Shown: positions 36,901 to 50,228, counted from the stretch's first letter. The stretch is 64,000 bases of DNA from Paramecium primaurelia (GCA_905182975.1 CAJJDM010000003.1:545222-609221); one strand, 5' to 3'. Program-made: numbers and translations. Notes: generated by a model from the letters alone, not told the origin.

Positions 36901-37374
36901 GATAGTTTATTTGTTACTTAGGAAAGAAAAAAGAAATCTTTAATTGGTACTAGTTATACAAATACAAAATCTATAAAAAATCCACTATAAGCTATACCAT
37001 CTGTTAGTGAAATGAATGAGACTGAGAAAAATAATAATAATTTAAAAGAAGGTTCATATACTTCTAAATAATTATCAATGTAAAGTAGATCAAGAAGTTA
37101 GAGATACACAATTTCAATTCGAACAGAGAGTTAAAAAATTAGAGAAGACACTAAACACGATACAACTTAAAAACATGATTTCAAGATAAAAACTGATACT
37201 TATAAATAATATCATGAGAATAGTCCATTAAATGAGGAATAATTTCATAATACATTTGAATCAGCATGTAATTTAAATTCCTACTATCCTTAATATAATA
37301 AGGATAGAATAATAGAAAAATATAAAAGATAATAATATAGAAAAAATAATTACTAATATTAATTCAAGTTTTGA
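33907..37374 (+). CDS. voltage-gated K+ channel with cyclic-nucleotide-binding domain
   Basis: A single exon of 1,155 codons. Six hydrophobic segments precede the selectivity filter T-V-G-Y-G-D-L-T (near 35,300). A putative voltage-sensor helix is weak, with few regularly spaced basic residues. After S6 comes a C-linker and a cNMP-binding fold with G-E-A-E-M and G-D-I-F-G-H-G-P, as in EAG/HCN-type channels. A CxxC/H cluster follows (K-C-L-G-C-G-E...H-D...C-H), then a long polar tail with two Gln runs coded by TAA/TAG near 36,405 and 36,715. It would conduct K+ across the plasma or ciliary membrane and may respond to cAMP or cGMP. Paramecium carries a large expansion of such channels. Confidence 0.93.
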
Positions 37375-37488
37375 AAAATATTATTTATATATTTATTTAA
37401 TTAATTGAATAAATTTTATGAAAGAATTTATATTCCTTTATATCTATTGAATAATAATAGATCATTTGATAATTAAAATATAAATTAC

Positions 37489-37695
37489 ATGAACAAAGCT
37501 TCTGGAGCTACAACTTATAAAAATAACTAAGGATAAAAATCATAAAAATCTCTATAATCAAAGCTTCCTGAAAAGGTCAGATTAGAAAATCACGGTTTAG
37601 TTATTGCTAATTAAAAAGAGAAGAGAGTTAAGAAAAATGAAATTAGAAAATATTTAATGAGCTAGAATAAATCATACCTTCAAGATTTATATTGA
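37489..37695 (+). CDS. small basic protein, 68 aa
   Basis: An open frame from ATG 37489 to TGA 37693-37695, Lys/Gln/Asn-rich, with a helix near the C-terminus (K-K-N-E-I-R-K-Y-L). The frame stays free of TGA for some distance upstream, so a 5' exon is possible. No family is recognised. It lies between the K+ channel and the EF-hand gene in the same orientation. Confidence 0.5.
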
Positions 37696-37768
37696 TAAAA
37701 ATATATTTTAATATTGATAAACATATATATATATATGAGATAGTTTTAATAATTTAGATATTAAAATA

Positions 37769-38454
37769 ATGAATAGATAATAATAAGAAGCTGCAAATAT
37801 CTGTAAATAATTCAATAATTTAGACAGTGTTGAAGAGAGTTAGAGATGCTTTGAATGCAAGAGGAACAAAGACAATTAGAAGTTTGGGAATATGCTTTAG
37901 GTGTTTGGACTCATATGATGGAAATAGAAAATTAGATAAGAATGAATTAAAGGTTGGATTAGCTGAGAATGGTGTTCAACTATCATGGAATGAAATTGAT
38001 GTAGATAAATAAATAATGTAAGATTTTATTCGCGGCCATGGATAGAGATAGAAGTGGAACAATTGATTTTGATGAATTCTTAGTTGCCATAAGAGTAAGA
38101 AAGATAACTATTAAATTAGGGATAACTTAACCCAACTAGAAAGGCAATAGTAGATTAAGCATTCAAAAGGTTTGATAAAACAGGAGATGGAAAGATAACT
38201 GTTGATGATATAAAGTATTGAATTTAATAATTATACAAAGAGGAGTATACAATACTAAGTTACATCCAAAAGTTAAGAATGGATAAATGTCTGAAAATCA
38301 AGTTTTGGATGAATTTTTAGTGAATTTTGGAGATGTAGACAGAAATGGATAATTAAGTTATTAAGAATGGCTTGATTATTATGCTGCTGTATCAGCCTCT
38401 GTTGACAATGACGAGCACTTTGTATTGTTGATGAAAATGGCATGGAAGTTATGA
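37769..38454 (+). CDS. calcyphosin-like EF-hand Ca2+-binding protein
   Basis: Four introns (37803-37827, 38001-38022, 38095-38119, 38215-38240; 25, 22, 25, 26 nt) join a protein of about 190 residues. The opening L-K-R-V-R-D-A-L-N-A-R-G matches the calcyphosin N-terminus. EF-hand loops read D-S-Y-D-G-N-R-K, D-R-D-R-S-G-T-I-D, D-K-T-G-D-G-K-I and D-V-D-R-N-G-Q-L, and the end F-V-L-L-M-K-M-A-W-K-L is also family-typical. It is a soluble Ca2+ sensor; orthologs occur in cilia. Confidence 0.92.
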
Positions 38455-38923
38455 ATGAAATAATAAAATATCATAATAATCGATATTTTTGAAAAAAATG
38501 TTATTAGCCTTCTATATAATATAAATTCTTAAATTATGGGATTGAATGACATCATTCCTCTTTTATATTAAACTTGTGATATAAATACATACTAAAGATT
38601 TTTTTAGTTCTCTTATTAATTCTATTTTACTTTCTTCTTACCTTATCTTTATATAGAAAGGACTAGAAATAAATTAATAGCAATTTTACAATTAATAACT
38701 CTAATATGACTAAAAATAATAACTAAAACAAATATCTATACTTTATAGTATTTAAATATTATAGTTTAGGTAATAAATAATTTTTAAGCCTTGAAAGTTC
38801 TATTAATTTTTATTGTATTTTGATATAAGACATATTTAATTCATATATTCTTTAAAATATGTATATATATTGATTATATTTTATTTAATAATTTATAAAT
38901 TAATAACTATGATAATAATATTA
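38455..38923. other. intergenic between convergent genes
   Basis: About 470 bp, AT-rich. No coding pattern recognised. Confidence 0.5.
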
Positions 38924-39634
38924 TCAAATTAATTTATCTAAACTTTCTTAAATACTTTCTAATTGTTCAAATAATTCTTGAACTTAAGCCTTTTAAAACT
39001 TTATACTAAATTTATCAACTTTATTAGTTTCTCCAGAAGGTTTAGTTTCAAATACAAAAGTTGTAGCTGGATTTCTTGCATCATATGAATATAGATCATT
39101 AGCATCTTCAATTTTTCCATCAACATTCATAAAATTTGCTACATCTGTAATTCATATTTTAATATATATACTTTTTTAAGGTAATCTTGATTCATCAACT
39201 TATAAACTGATTTTCCAATTAAAAGAATGTAATACATCTTGAACAGCTATTGGCTTTTCTCTTATTCTAATTGAGTACTCATTACCATATTGTATCCATT
39301 ATTGTCGAAAAACTTCAATATGATCTTAAGACTATTAACATATAGAATAATATAATACCATTCCATTTTATCCAAGTACTTCTTCAACTTAACTTAAATT
39401 TCTTTCTGCAACAACATGCATTAAAACAAAATTGAATGCATTAACAATATTTGCTAATTGTTATTCATTAATATTCAGATTATTCTAAAATTTCTTAATC
39501 TCATCCTCAGTAAATAATTCTTTATATAATTATCCTGGTTTGCTGAAGATTCTTCCAATAACTATCTCAGTCCTTGGAATACTTAAAGAATTCAGATTAA
39601 GAATAGCATCTTATAAATTTTTATTAACTTTCAT
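38924..39634 (-). CDS. COMM-domain protein (COMMD10-like)
   Basis: About 225 residues with one 27-nt intron (39145-39171). The N-terminal half is helical. The C-terminal COMM domain has the characteristic F-N-W-K-I-S-L-Q-V-D-E-S-R-L start, then T-F-V-F-E and a final helix. COMMD proteins assemble with CCDC22/CCDC93 into the Commander complex for endosomal recycling. Assignment to the COMMD10 group is by general resemblance and less sure than the domain call. The intron contains TGA in frame, so retention would abort translation. Confidence 0.8.
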
Positions 39635-39815
39635 TTTGATAAATTATATTTATTTATTTATAATTTGATTAGTATTATTTTATATCTCAATAAATGAAAT
39701 AATAAAGTATTTTGATGATAATTAACTTAAAGATTATAATATATAATTATTTCTTATACTTTAAAAGAAATATTAGATATCATATTACTTTCAATATTAT
39801 CATTATTAATTAATA

Positions 39816-41588
39816 TCAATATTATTTTTTGAGCATTTTTAATTTTGTCTGTAGTCTCCATTAATAAAACACATTGAATTCTAATTGCAACAATCTATAA
39901 TAATAATAAAATAACTATTATACTTTTTCTTTCCTTTTCTCTAACTTAAAAGATATGCTCTCATTTTTTTGAATGATATTTTTAATAATTTAAATTACTT
40001 AGATCCTAAATACTTTTCTAACTTTTTCTTATTAATTTTTCTTCTCTTTTAAGTTTACCAATGTGATTTGATGGCTGCAAATGTATAAATAATTCTTCTT
40101 TAGATGTAAAATTATGAACTTAATTTCATCTATCTTTAGTATTATTTAATTACTCCTTAAATAAATAACTGAAAGTAATCTCTTTATAATCTTTCTAAAT
40201 ATTATTTTATATATACTATTATAATAAGTTTTAGCTTTATCATCTTTTTACTTTATTAAATTATAATCATATTTTAATGAATTAAATATTTTGTTTAATT
40301 TATGTAATTTTTTCTTATTTTAATAATTAATTAATTGATCCATTTTCATTTTTGATAGATCTGTAAAATATTTAATAGAATAAAAGATCATTTAAATGAA
40401 CTTAATTCTTTTATACTAAAAATATTTATTCAATTTCCAGTTATTTTTTAATGATCTAAATCCTTAAATTAAAAATTCTAATTTTCTTTATTTTAATTTT
40501 GCTTGTAACATTACTTTATTTAAACCTTGTTTCTCTAATTTGTTTTCATAAGCACGTTTCCAAAATAATAAATATCTTATTTTTCTTTTTTTTTCAATTT
40601 AAACAGTAAGTATTAATTCTTTATCTTATAACTTCAATTATATTTATTTTATTTCTTCTATATATTATTTCCAATTCTAAAAAATCTTATACATATAAAA
40701 TCCTTTTGCTAATTTATCTTTTTAAGAATCTAATGTTACATCCTTCCAATATTTAAAAAATGTTTGCTTTCTCCATTTATTATGTATTGGTTAATATTTA
40801 GAGTTTCTTTTATTATTTGCTTCTTTTGTGAACTTTCTCCAAGTCATAAAAATTTTACAAACTTATTCCAATTATGTTTGATATATCTTTGAATCTAACA
40901 TATGTCTTTTCCAACCTTTAAATACTTTTTTTATTAAAACTTCATTGTAATAAACAGTAGAATCTTAAAGAAGTTATTGATGTAATCTGTAATTTTACAA
41001 TTCAATAACCCATTTATCAAAATATAATTACTTTTTTTTTTTTATGATTGTTTTCTCATTATTTTTTCTCTTTTTCAAAATTTTTGTTGCTTTTCTTAAT
41101 TTTAGAAACCATTTCATTAATAATTTATCATTGTAACATTCAATAATAGCATTATTAACTTCTCTTTCCTTTTATTAACCTTATGCTACACTTTTCATTT
41201 TTTCAAAATATCTCCTCAATTCGAGAATTTTGATTTAGTTAAGAATATCTTATTACTAATGTAAAGTATAATTGATTAACATACATTTTATATTATGGTT
41301 TTGAAAGCTTTAATAACTTTTCGTTTCAATAAGGTTTAATAGTCTGTATGTCTCTATTATTTAATTGCTTTTATTGTCTTGCTAATATTTTAGTTTTGTT
41401 ACTTTTCGAAATAGTTATTTGTATCTAAATATGGTGGCATTTATCAAGAATTGTCTCTGGTTAATTTTTTATATGTGATATTCTACCCATTTATAAAAGT
41501 ATTTTCTTAACATTAAATTTATATTACTATTAAATTAGATAATTCAATAGAACCATGAATTAAACACTTTTTCAAAATATTAAAGCAT
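39816..41588 (-). CDS. Sfi1-like centrin-binding repeat protein
   Basis: Repeats of about 30-40 residues recur with an aromatic-hydrophobic core followed by W and basic residues: L-M-K-W-F, F-D-K-W-V, F-K-G-W-K-R, F-M-T-W-R-K, F-K-Y-W-K, F-Q-N-W-K and L-F-W-K-R. This is the Sfi1 pattern that binds centrins. Paramecium uses such proteins in its contractile infraciliary lattice and basal bodies. The frame is open for about 560 codons from 41513 to TGA 39816-39818. Upstream, a further repeat-like stretch to 41588 contains one TGA unless a 27-nt intron is removed, so the start is uncertain. Confidence 0.78.
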
Positions 41589-42032
41589 ACAATATCAACA
41601 TTTATCAAGAAATTAATCTATTATGTTGAATCATTAATTTTCCAAAATTTTTGTTAGGAATTAGATTTGAATCTTTTATGTTCATTTTCAAGATAACCTG
41701 TAAAAATATATATAAGAAATTAAAATATTTAATGCTTATATGCATTAGAATAATGACTTGAATTCTTTGTTAGCAAGTTAAAGTAAATATTAATAATATT
41801 TGTTTATTAGTGATTAGAATAAATTTAATTGTTGAAGATACATTTATATTTCTCTGATTTTGATATAATTTGCAGAAAATTAAAAATTAGTATAAGGAAC
41901 CAAAAGTTATTAGAAAATAAAATAATCAAATATAAAAAAGTCAAAAATAAGAATTTTTGGTACATGTATAACCAAATGTAAATAAGATTAATAAATTTTA
42001 AATAATCAAAAATTGTAATAATATCCATCTTT
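41589..42032. other. intergenic
   Basis: AT-rich spacer; a hydrophobic minus-strand frame at 41825-42028 looks like an AT-composition artefact. Fragments resembling the start of the Sfi1-like gene may extend to about 41,690. Confidence 0.4.
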
Positions 42033-43773
42033 TCAGTCTAACCTTAAATGCAAATGAGGTTCTGATATTCCAGCCTCTATATTTCTTTGCATTTGATCCC
42101 TGAATTTTCTTAAAGCCTCTCTTACATCTGGAATTTTCTTCTAAACAATTTGAATTAATAATGGTGATAATAATAATAGAGCTTAATCATCTGAATCCCC
42201 GTACCAACTTTATATTTGTATTCCATTGTCAGGTTAAAATTAAAAATTTTCAGCCAAATTATCTATAATAATTGTTTTTTTTATATCTCTTCCAATTTTC
42301 TAAATATCTTTTACATATGTATTTTTGACAAGAGTGGTATGTTATCTGTATAATCTATGGGAGATCACTTTATCTTCATCAATCAGATCTAAAATGAAAT
42401 CTGCATAATCTTATTATGCTGCAGTAAATATAACAATCTCATAAAATTTAGACATATCTTTAAGAAATTACTATGCAAAAGGTCTAACTAAGAATTGGCC
42501 CTCATCTACTAACTATATAAAAATTGAATATTTACTTCTTAGTAATGAACTAATGTTTCATCTAAATCTATGATTAAAGTGTATTTATTCGTTTTAGATA
42601 AATAAGGTATCTAATAACAATCTATCACTTCTTCATAGTCAAATTAGAAATCTTATGAATCCATTGTCAATCTTAACTATTAAATATGAGCCAACTATAT
42701 AATTATGAATAATAATACAATTTTTTGATATTCTTATTTAATAAATTCAGTTCCTTATTATAAAGTGATTCTGTCTATATTTGCTAAGTTTTTTTCTAAA
42801 GAATTAAGTTTATCATCTGTTGAATTCTCAATACTAAGAAATATAATTAAATTATATACAATAATACTAAGAGTGAATAAACGACATTACAATTTTTACG
42901 TATTAAATTAATATCTAAAAATTAATAGTTTTTTTATGGTCTAACTTTATTTAATCTAGCTTATATTAATGCTCTTTGAGATTATGAGAGAATATTAGAT
43001 TAGTTTATTAATTGAAGATGTAAAATCATACTATTATGTATATAGAATAAAAGATTTTTTAAATTCTATTAATCTTCTTCAAATGTATCAGATAAAGCTT
43101 TATATAGAATAACTAATATGCCTATTCTCTCTAAATGTATTTATTTAGATAGTATTTATTAAGTATTTTTATCTTTTTCTTCAAATATGAAGTGAGATAT
43201 ACGATTTAGATAATTTTGACATTAATTTATGACTTTTTTTTTTCGACTAATAACAGCCATAATTGTAAACACAATTTCCTCTTAGTTTATTAAATTTTAA
43301 ATTGATTCATCAGAATCATTTATAGTAGAACTTGTTGATTCATTTTTATGAGATTTTGATTCTTCTGTCTTATATTTTTAAGTATTTTTATTTTTGTTAT
43401 TTTGTTATTATTTTTATTAATCTAGTCTGTGATTAATTTATTAGTAGATTTTTTTAATCTCAAAAGGCATTTAGTAAAGTAATTGAGGAGAAATAGATCT
43501 TTATGATTTATTAATAGATGTATTATCATATTATGATTTTGGACTGGATGTTCTATGAAATAATTATTCTTAAGAATTTTATCTTTTTTAAAACAATTCT
43601 TGTAATATAGCATTTGCTTTTGGAATAGATTTTTTTTTATCATTAAATGATTTATTTATTTATGATTTATCTGCTGATAATTCATAAATATTTCTTGATG
43701 ATCTATTATCTATTGGAGGTTTATTGATTTTAACTGAATTGGAATTTTTCAGTTGTTATTGATTGTTTTGCAT
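42033..43773 (-). CDS. SCP/NIF-type phosphatase with long N-terminal extension
   Basis: The C-terminal domain has I-D-L-D-E-T-L-V-H, V-R-P-F, F-T-A-A, then I-I-I-D-N and W-Y-G-D-S-D-D, the ordered motifs of CTD-type HAD phosphatases. Upstream is a disordered Asn/Gln/Ser-rich region and a helical segment. Removing a 24-nt intron before L-A-H-I-Q and two more (24 and 26 nt) keeps one frame from ATG 43771-43773 through to the phosphatase, so I model a single gene. Alternatively the phosphatase starts alone at ATG 42664. A 23-nt intron lies at 42513-42535. It shares the fold with 25846-26870 but differs strongly. Confidence 0.78.
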
Positions 43774-43825
43774 TAAAATTATTTTATTAAATATAGAAAT
43801 TTTTAATTAAAATATTAAAACATCA

Positions 43826-46800
43826 TCAATCATCTTTTAATTTGTCACTTTAAGACCCTTCAATTTCGATGTTTTTCATCATTTATTCTAATAAGTATTC
43901 TTGTCTTTTCAAAACTTTTGTCACCCATCCTGGTTCATCAGGAATTACTGTTTCTATTATAAATTTAATCCCAATCACAATATGTTCTGCAGCTATAAGA
44001 AGTAAAAAATTTCGAAGAGCTTACTATTAATATTAATATTATTATTATTACTGATGATTCATCTGTTTCATTTACTTTACCAATTAAATTATTTAATTAA
44101 TCTTAATTTGCATAATAAATTGTTAAACAATTTATTATTGTACCTATGTATCCTACAATTAGTAATACACTATTCCATAATCCTATTGATTTCTTAGCTT
44201 CTGCTCTAGGCCTCTTAACAAAAGTAATGAAACCATAAAGAAGACCATCCAAATTAATATTATTAAATAACAAAATAGCAATTGGTATTAATTATGAACT
44301 GGCACTAAACATAGTAACCATGCAAAACTAAAGAATCTAAAATATTTAATAATAACTTACAAAATAAGTAAATTAATCAACATGATTAGGAGTTGGTATC
44401 ATAATCTTATTTTATTCAACTGATCTAAGAAACTTCTTATACCCCATGCTTTTTCTATCAAAACTTTTATTAGTCTGATTTTAAGTTTCATTATCTAAAA
44501 TACTGGCCATTTAAGATGTATACATTTTTCTCCATTTTCCTTCCAAAAATAATTCAAATTCTTTATTTAAGAAGTATTTTTTAATTGAATATTGAATTAA
44601 AGGTATAATAGTAAATCTAAGATAATGCATAATAGCCCAAACAATTGTAAATGTAATAGACATTATATTTAATTCATCTGCATCTGGATCAATAACAGAT
44701 TTATAAAATAAACGACCAAATGAATTTAAAAAAGCAAAAGAAAATACTTTAATTATATAAACATCTTCTAATTCATTTTGATATTAATGATTTTCATATT
44801 CAAGTGATAATCTTGCAAAATAATTAAATATTTCATTAGTTATTTTTATTGATATACCCAAACCAATAGAACACAATATAGTAAATTAAGTTGTGCGTTC
44901 TCTTAATTGAATAATATAATAATAACCTATCTATTCTCCTGCTATTAATATTATAGCTAAAAGCACTAAAGGTGTAACTGATTTATAATATTTCCATCTA
45001 TCTCTAGTAGAATATTTAATTTCAATTTTGTGAGTAACATCTTCAATCCAAAATTATCCTTTAAATGATGGAATAGTTTATTTTTCTTCAGTTTCAACAT
45101 GCATATCAAATTAAAACATCATTTCACTTTATTTTCTCTTCCAAAATTCAAAAAATATAGTTGCCCATACAGCTAAAGCAATAGTATAAATTGGAACAAA
45201 TAAAGAATTAATTTCATTTGTTGCATAAACATAAACACCAAGCATTATACCTGGTACAGCTGGAATAAATAACCAAGTAGTAAAGAAACTTAAAAAAACA
45301 AAAAAGAAACCAACTTCTGCTCCAAAATATGCTTTAATTGCACTTGGTGTTCTACATTTATTTTATTTTAATGATAATGGTTCTTTTAATAGTTCCCATT
45401 TTTCTCTTTTCCATTAATTATAGATTAATACTTTCTCTTCATCATCATGTAAAGGAAAATGATCTAATAATAATTTATCATGAAGGAATTAATCTAAATC
45501 AAATTCGTCATATAATAATGACAAAATAATTTATTGATCATGATAATGGTGAAAATTCTCATATGTTTCTGCTTTATTTCTATCAAATTAACAAATTATT
45601 CCTTCTTTAAAATTATAAATCATCATTTTTTCATAATCAGCAACTAAATTTTTTAATTCACTTGAAACCTTAACAATATAATAAAAACAAGATTCATCAT
45701 AAGATCTTATAGGTACTGCTTTAAATTTACCTACCTTAACCTTTGCTTTAATATTATCTAATTGCTATTTGACTAAATTTTCACTTGCATTAGTTCCGAC
45801 CAGTACATATTTATATCCACTTTTAATTAAATTCTTTTCTGTTTTTAATAAATTTTATCTGAGTTCTTTAATGGCTATAGATCTTGAAGATGCAAAGGCT
45901 GTTTAATTTCTAAAATTATATAAGTGATGATCTGCACCTATTTTAATTAAATACCTCACAACCTTTTCATGTCCCTAAAATCAAATCAATATTATGTTTA
46001 ATACTTATTCAACTGCGATATGTAGGGCTGATTATGGCTTTTCAATTGTCATAATGTTTACAAATTTCTTAACATTAAATTTTTTATTCTAATTCTCTGA
46101 TTCAAAAAAAAGTTCTATTAATTTATCATGACCATGATAAGCAGCTGCATGAACTGCATTTCTTCCTTTATAAGAAGGTGCAAATGGAGAAAATTATTAT
46201 TTTAATAAAGGTTTCACCAATTCTAAATCACCTAAAACACTTGCCCAAAATAAATAGTTTAAACCTACTGTTTCATATTTACGTCTATCTACTGTATTCT
46301 AATGTATTTCTTCTTAATTAAGATCAAATTCACTTTCTTCCATATTTTCATCTAAACTTTTTAACTACTGAATATGTTGTTCACTCTTTAGAAAATGAGC
46401 CAAGAATTTTACTATTAAGTATTTAACTACCTTTTTCTAAGTTTCTTGATCTTTACCTTTCATTAATGCTATATCTATTGGAAATTATTTTCTATCATTC
46501 TTCTTCAGCACTATTTTAGAATTATTCTTACTTAGATTAGGATTTTTCAATAATAACAACTAAGTTAATTTGAAATCACCATAAAAGCAAGCCCAATGCA
46601 AAGGATTATTTATATAATCTTTTAAATATTCACCAAGAGTTGCTCCCCTTTATAAAAGTAATTTAGCTATTTTGTATTTCGTTTCTGCTATCAATTATTT
46701 ATCTCTTGATTTAATAATAGATTCATCAATGTCCTAATTGTATCCTCTTACACAAACTAACATCAGAGCTGAATTCCCTATTCAAGAGTTTAGAAAATAT

Positions 46801-47120
46801 TATTATACCTTAGTTATCCTTTGAATTTAAATCGAGGCAATGTAGATCAAGAAAATACTCTACAACATCATAATGTCCTCTATAAGCAGCCTTTATAAAG
46901 TATTTATTTACATAATGTAAAGCATTTCTTCCATAATAATCAGATTTCTTACATGCATCTTATAGATGTTTAGAAGTTAATGGATCTAGCTATTTTGAAG
47001 TTAAAGAGAGCAATTATTTTTTAATAAAATCCAATTTTCCATCTTATGCTGCCTTTTATATTATTAATCATAGTTAAATACCTCAAGAAGGTTAATTTCT
47101 TCATGAACAAAAAAATGCAT
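43826..47120 (-). CDS. ankyrin-repeat anoctamin (TMEM16-like) membrane protein
   Basis: The N-terminal third carries ankyrin repeats (G-R-N-A-L-H-Y-A-A-Y-R-G-H, P-L-H-W-A, G-R-N-A-V-H-A-A-A-Y-H-G-H). The C-terminal half matches anoctamins: Y-F-G-A-E-V-G-F-F-F, A-L-A-V-W-A-T-x-F-F-E-x-W-K-R, N-S-F-G-R-L-F-Y, and the closing D-E-P-G-W-V with K-R-Q-E-Y. Anoctamins are Ca2+-activated chloride channels or lipid scramblases of about ten helices. Many short introns are needed, including 29, 28 and 21 nt ones. The start at 47120 gives a short leader before the first ankyrin; coding-like sequence upstream to about 47,350 may be an extra exon. Confidence 0.86.
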
Positions 47121-48188
47121 TTAATTTAATAATATAATCAATAACTTATCCCTCTTATCTTCGGAACCTCATAACTTAAATTTACTTGTTCCTTTTCCTC
47201 ATGTTCAAATAACTATTCATAAATTTTAAAATATCAAACGAACTGTTCATTATATTAAATTTCTTCCTTAAATCCTAATATTTAGAATATTTCCAATCTG
47301 AAAACTTGAATTCATTTAAATACTTTACCATAAATAATGAATTAAATCTACAATTAAGTCATGAAATTTTCAGAAATTATCAACTTAAATCAAATAAAAA
47401 ATATAAACTCATAAGAATTTATTTATTTTTATTTGTTCATTTTCCAAAATAATGTTTATATAAATATATAACTATATATATATATAACATAATGTTTTTT
47501 TATAAATTCTTAATAGAATCTAGAAACTCACTTATCGGTTTTAATATATGTAATTAATTTCGCAAAGAAAATAAAAATAATCTACTTTATAATTAATTTA
47601 TTTTGTCTCAAATTTTTAGTTTTAACAATAATCAGATCAAAATATGACTTTATATCTTATTACATCTTTATACAAAAATATTGATTATCTAAATTATCAT
47701 AATATTTTATCCTTAAAATTACTATTTTAAATAAGATATTATTATAATATATTATTTATTTATTAAAAGTTTAATCAATTATTTTTAATTATATTGTCGC
47801 ATAAAATTTATTCATCTGAGCAAATTAAAATGCTTCATTTCTCTTAATATCTACTTAAAATTCTAATAAAATTTATTATTTTTTTATTTATTCAAAGAAA
47901 GATCTATACTTTTAATTTATTAATAATGATATTTATATACTTCTTTTAATCTTGTTTTTTAGGATTACATTTATTTAAATAATTGTAAAAATTTATAAGT
48001 TTATTTTTATAAACATTTAATTATATTTCAACATTGATTGACTTTATCAATAAAGATAAGTCTCTGAATCCTATTGAAATATGATTTAATTTAAATGGAT
48101 TCCTAAAATTAGGATAATTTACTTAATAATTCTTTAATACCTCCTGTGATTAAAGCATATTTAATATTATATATTAAAAGTTCCGTTA
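47121..48188. other. intergenic, possible 5' exon of the anoctamin gene
   Basis: From 47,130 to 47,350 the minus strand has protein-like frames (one begins MVKYLNEF) that could be an unplaced first exon or a tiny gene. From 47,350 to 48,188 the sequence is AT-rich with nothing recognised, and serves as the divergent promoter region with the zinc-finger/WD gene. Confidence 0.4.
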
Positions 48189-50228
48189 ATGGAATAAAAT
48201 ATTTCAATCAAATGTCCAATTCATAGAAGAGAATTAATAGTAACAGGATGTATTAATCCAAGTTGCAATCGATCACCTTTGATTTGTCAAATGTGTCCAG
48301 ATGCACACTCCGAGCATTATTCAAATATAGTTCAAATATCTGAATGGCTTTAGAAAGTGTCAAAGACCATTTAGGAAGGTTCAAAAACCTTAAAATAGAT
48401 AAGAGATATCAATTAAATTGATTCTGTTTTAAAATGGTGTGAAGATAATGAAATGCATCTCAAAAAGGTTGATGAACATTGTAAAGCTTAAAAGGCTTTA
48501 ATTAATGAAGACTTTAATTATCTGAAAGATCTTTTCGTAGAAAAATGCAATTAAGCATAAGCTTAATTGGAATAAGATATAGAAGACTTTTATACAAAAT
48601 ACAAAGAGTAATTTAAAATATGTAAACTGATAATGGATGACTCATATATTTTATAGAAGTAATGTAATCCTTACAGTAATGTGCATAACTTAATTTTTAA
48701 ATTATAGCAATCAAATTCAAAAGAAGCTTAAGAATTAATTAATTAAATTAGAAAATTAATTAATAAACCATATGATCCAATAGAAAATATCAAATAATGT
48801 GCAGAATCTATAACTGAAATGACTTATAACCTTCCTGTTTTTGCATTTTAAGATGGTGTAGATAGTTTTGTAAATTAATTGGCTGATTAGATACACAACC
48901 ATTTTAAAACTAAACTAAATATTACATTACCTAGAAAGATTGTTTCCCCCATTAAATATTAACCAAAAAATCTCCATAAATAATATTCATTGCCTACTGA
49001 AAATATGGCAAATAATTACAACAGCAATTAAAATATATCTAAATCCCCCCGTTTAAATTAAAAACTCACATTTTCTCCTTAAAATAGCATAGCTTTACAT
49101 TCTAAAACTATAGTAGGGCAATGTAGTGATTTTACATTAAAACCTTTAAAAAAATATTAATTAGATTTTTGTGTTTCAGCAATAGAAGTTGTAACTCCAT
49201 AGATATTTGCTATGACTTGTAGTAATGATCCTCATTTGAGAGTATTTGATACAATTTAAAAGCGTATTCATACATTATCTACTCATACAACTCCTATTAT
49301 ACAAATACATAAATCAATAGATTAAATTGTTCCGTTACAGTAACATAATAACTCAAAACCATAAACTTATTTATTTACATTATCAAATGAATAATTAGTT
49401 GTCTGGGCTTTTGATTTTACTAATTCCTAAATGATTGTTCCACACATCTATCATAAATACCTATTCAACAACCAAATTACATAAAGTTGCTATTTATAAG
49501 ATAATTCTTGTCTTGTACTTGGAGATTAATTAGGAACTGTGGAAGTGTATAACTTTTAATAATCTAAATTATAATAGAATGGCATAAAGGGAAAACATTA
49601 GAAATAGATATCTTCTATTCTTTTATTGAAAAAACATGATAAGTTTATTTGTAGTTCTTATGATTAAACATTATCAATTTGGAAAATGTTATACAATCAA
49701 TAGTCATTTGAAAATACTTACTGTGAATCAATTATTTAATGTGGCAATATGCTTGGATAAATTTAAATAATTAATTAATTTTAATCAAATCCAAATCTAC
49801 TATTGGTTGGAAATCTAGAAGGTATAATTATTTAATAATTAAAGGATCATTAAAGATTGTCAATCTAATGAATTAATGTGTTATTTTAGAATCAGATATT
49901 CAAAAAAATTCGAATTCGATTTGTGATTTTATTATAGCAGAAGATGCCAATAAAGGTATATTAAAAATTATATCAAATAGAAACAATATCTGTGATAACT
50001 TATTTATAATCTAGCAAATCCTTAAGATTTTGGAGATTGTAAAATAATGATATGGGATGGGCTTAAAATGAATAAAAAATTGAAGTTGCTTTGTCATTAT
50101 CTGAAAATATGATCAGATCAAAACTTTAATTAGTTTAAATGCCTTCTAGCACATAAAATACTGTAGTTTTGATAGCTAATGAAATAAACAAAGAATTGTT
50201 AGTTTATGAAATTATTAATAAATAGTGA
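48189..50228 (+). CDS. B-box-like zinc finger, coiled-coil and WD-like protein
   Basis: The N-terminus has a Cys/His cluster (I-K-C-P-I-H, C-I-N-P-S-C, C-Q-M-C, H-S-E-H) like a B-box. A coiled coil with many Gln codons follows, then beta-rich repeats with WD-type features (V-W-A-F-D near 49,410, S-I-W-K-M near 49,680, G-N-L-E-G-S-L-K-I). Two introns, 23 nt (49822-49844) and 25 nt (49956-49980), restore the last blades. This arrangement recurs in ciliate families and is probably a scaffold. The exact number of blades is not clear. Convergent with the CDPK, 24 bp apart. Confidence 0.78.

Noticed and set aside
41825..42028. Minus-strand hydrophobic ORF resembling a membrane protein
   Set aside because: Lies in an AT-rich spacer; residue choice (Phe, Ile, Leu, Tyr, Asn) is that expected from base composition.
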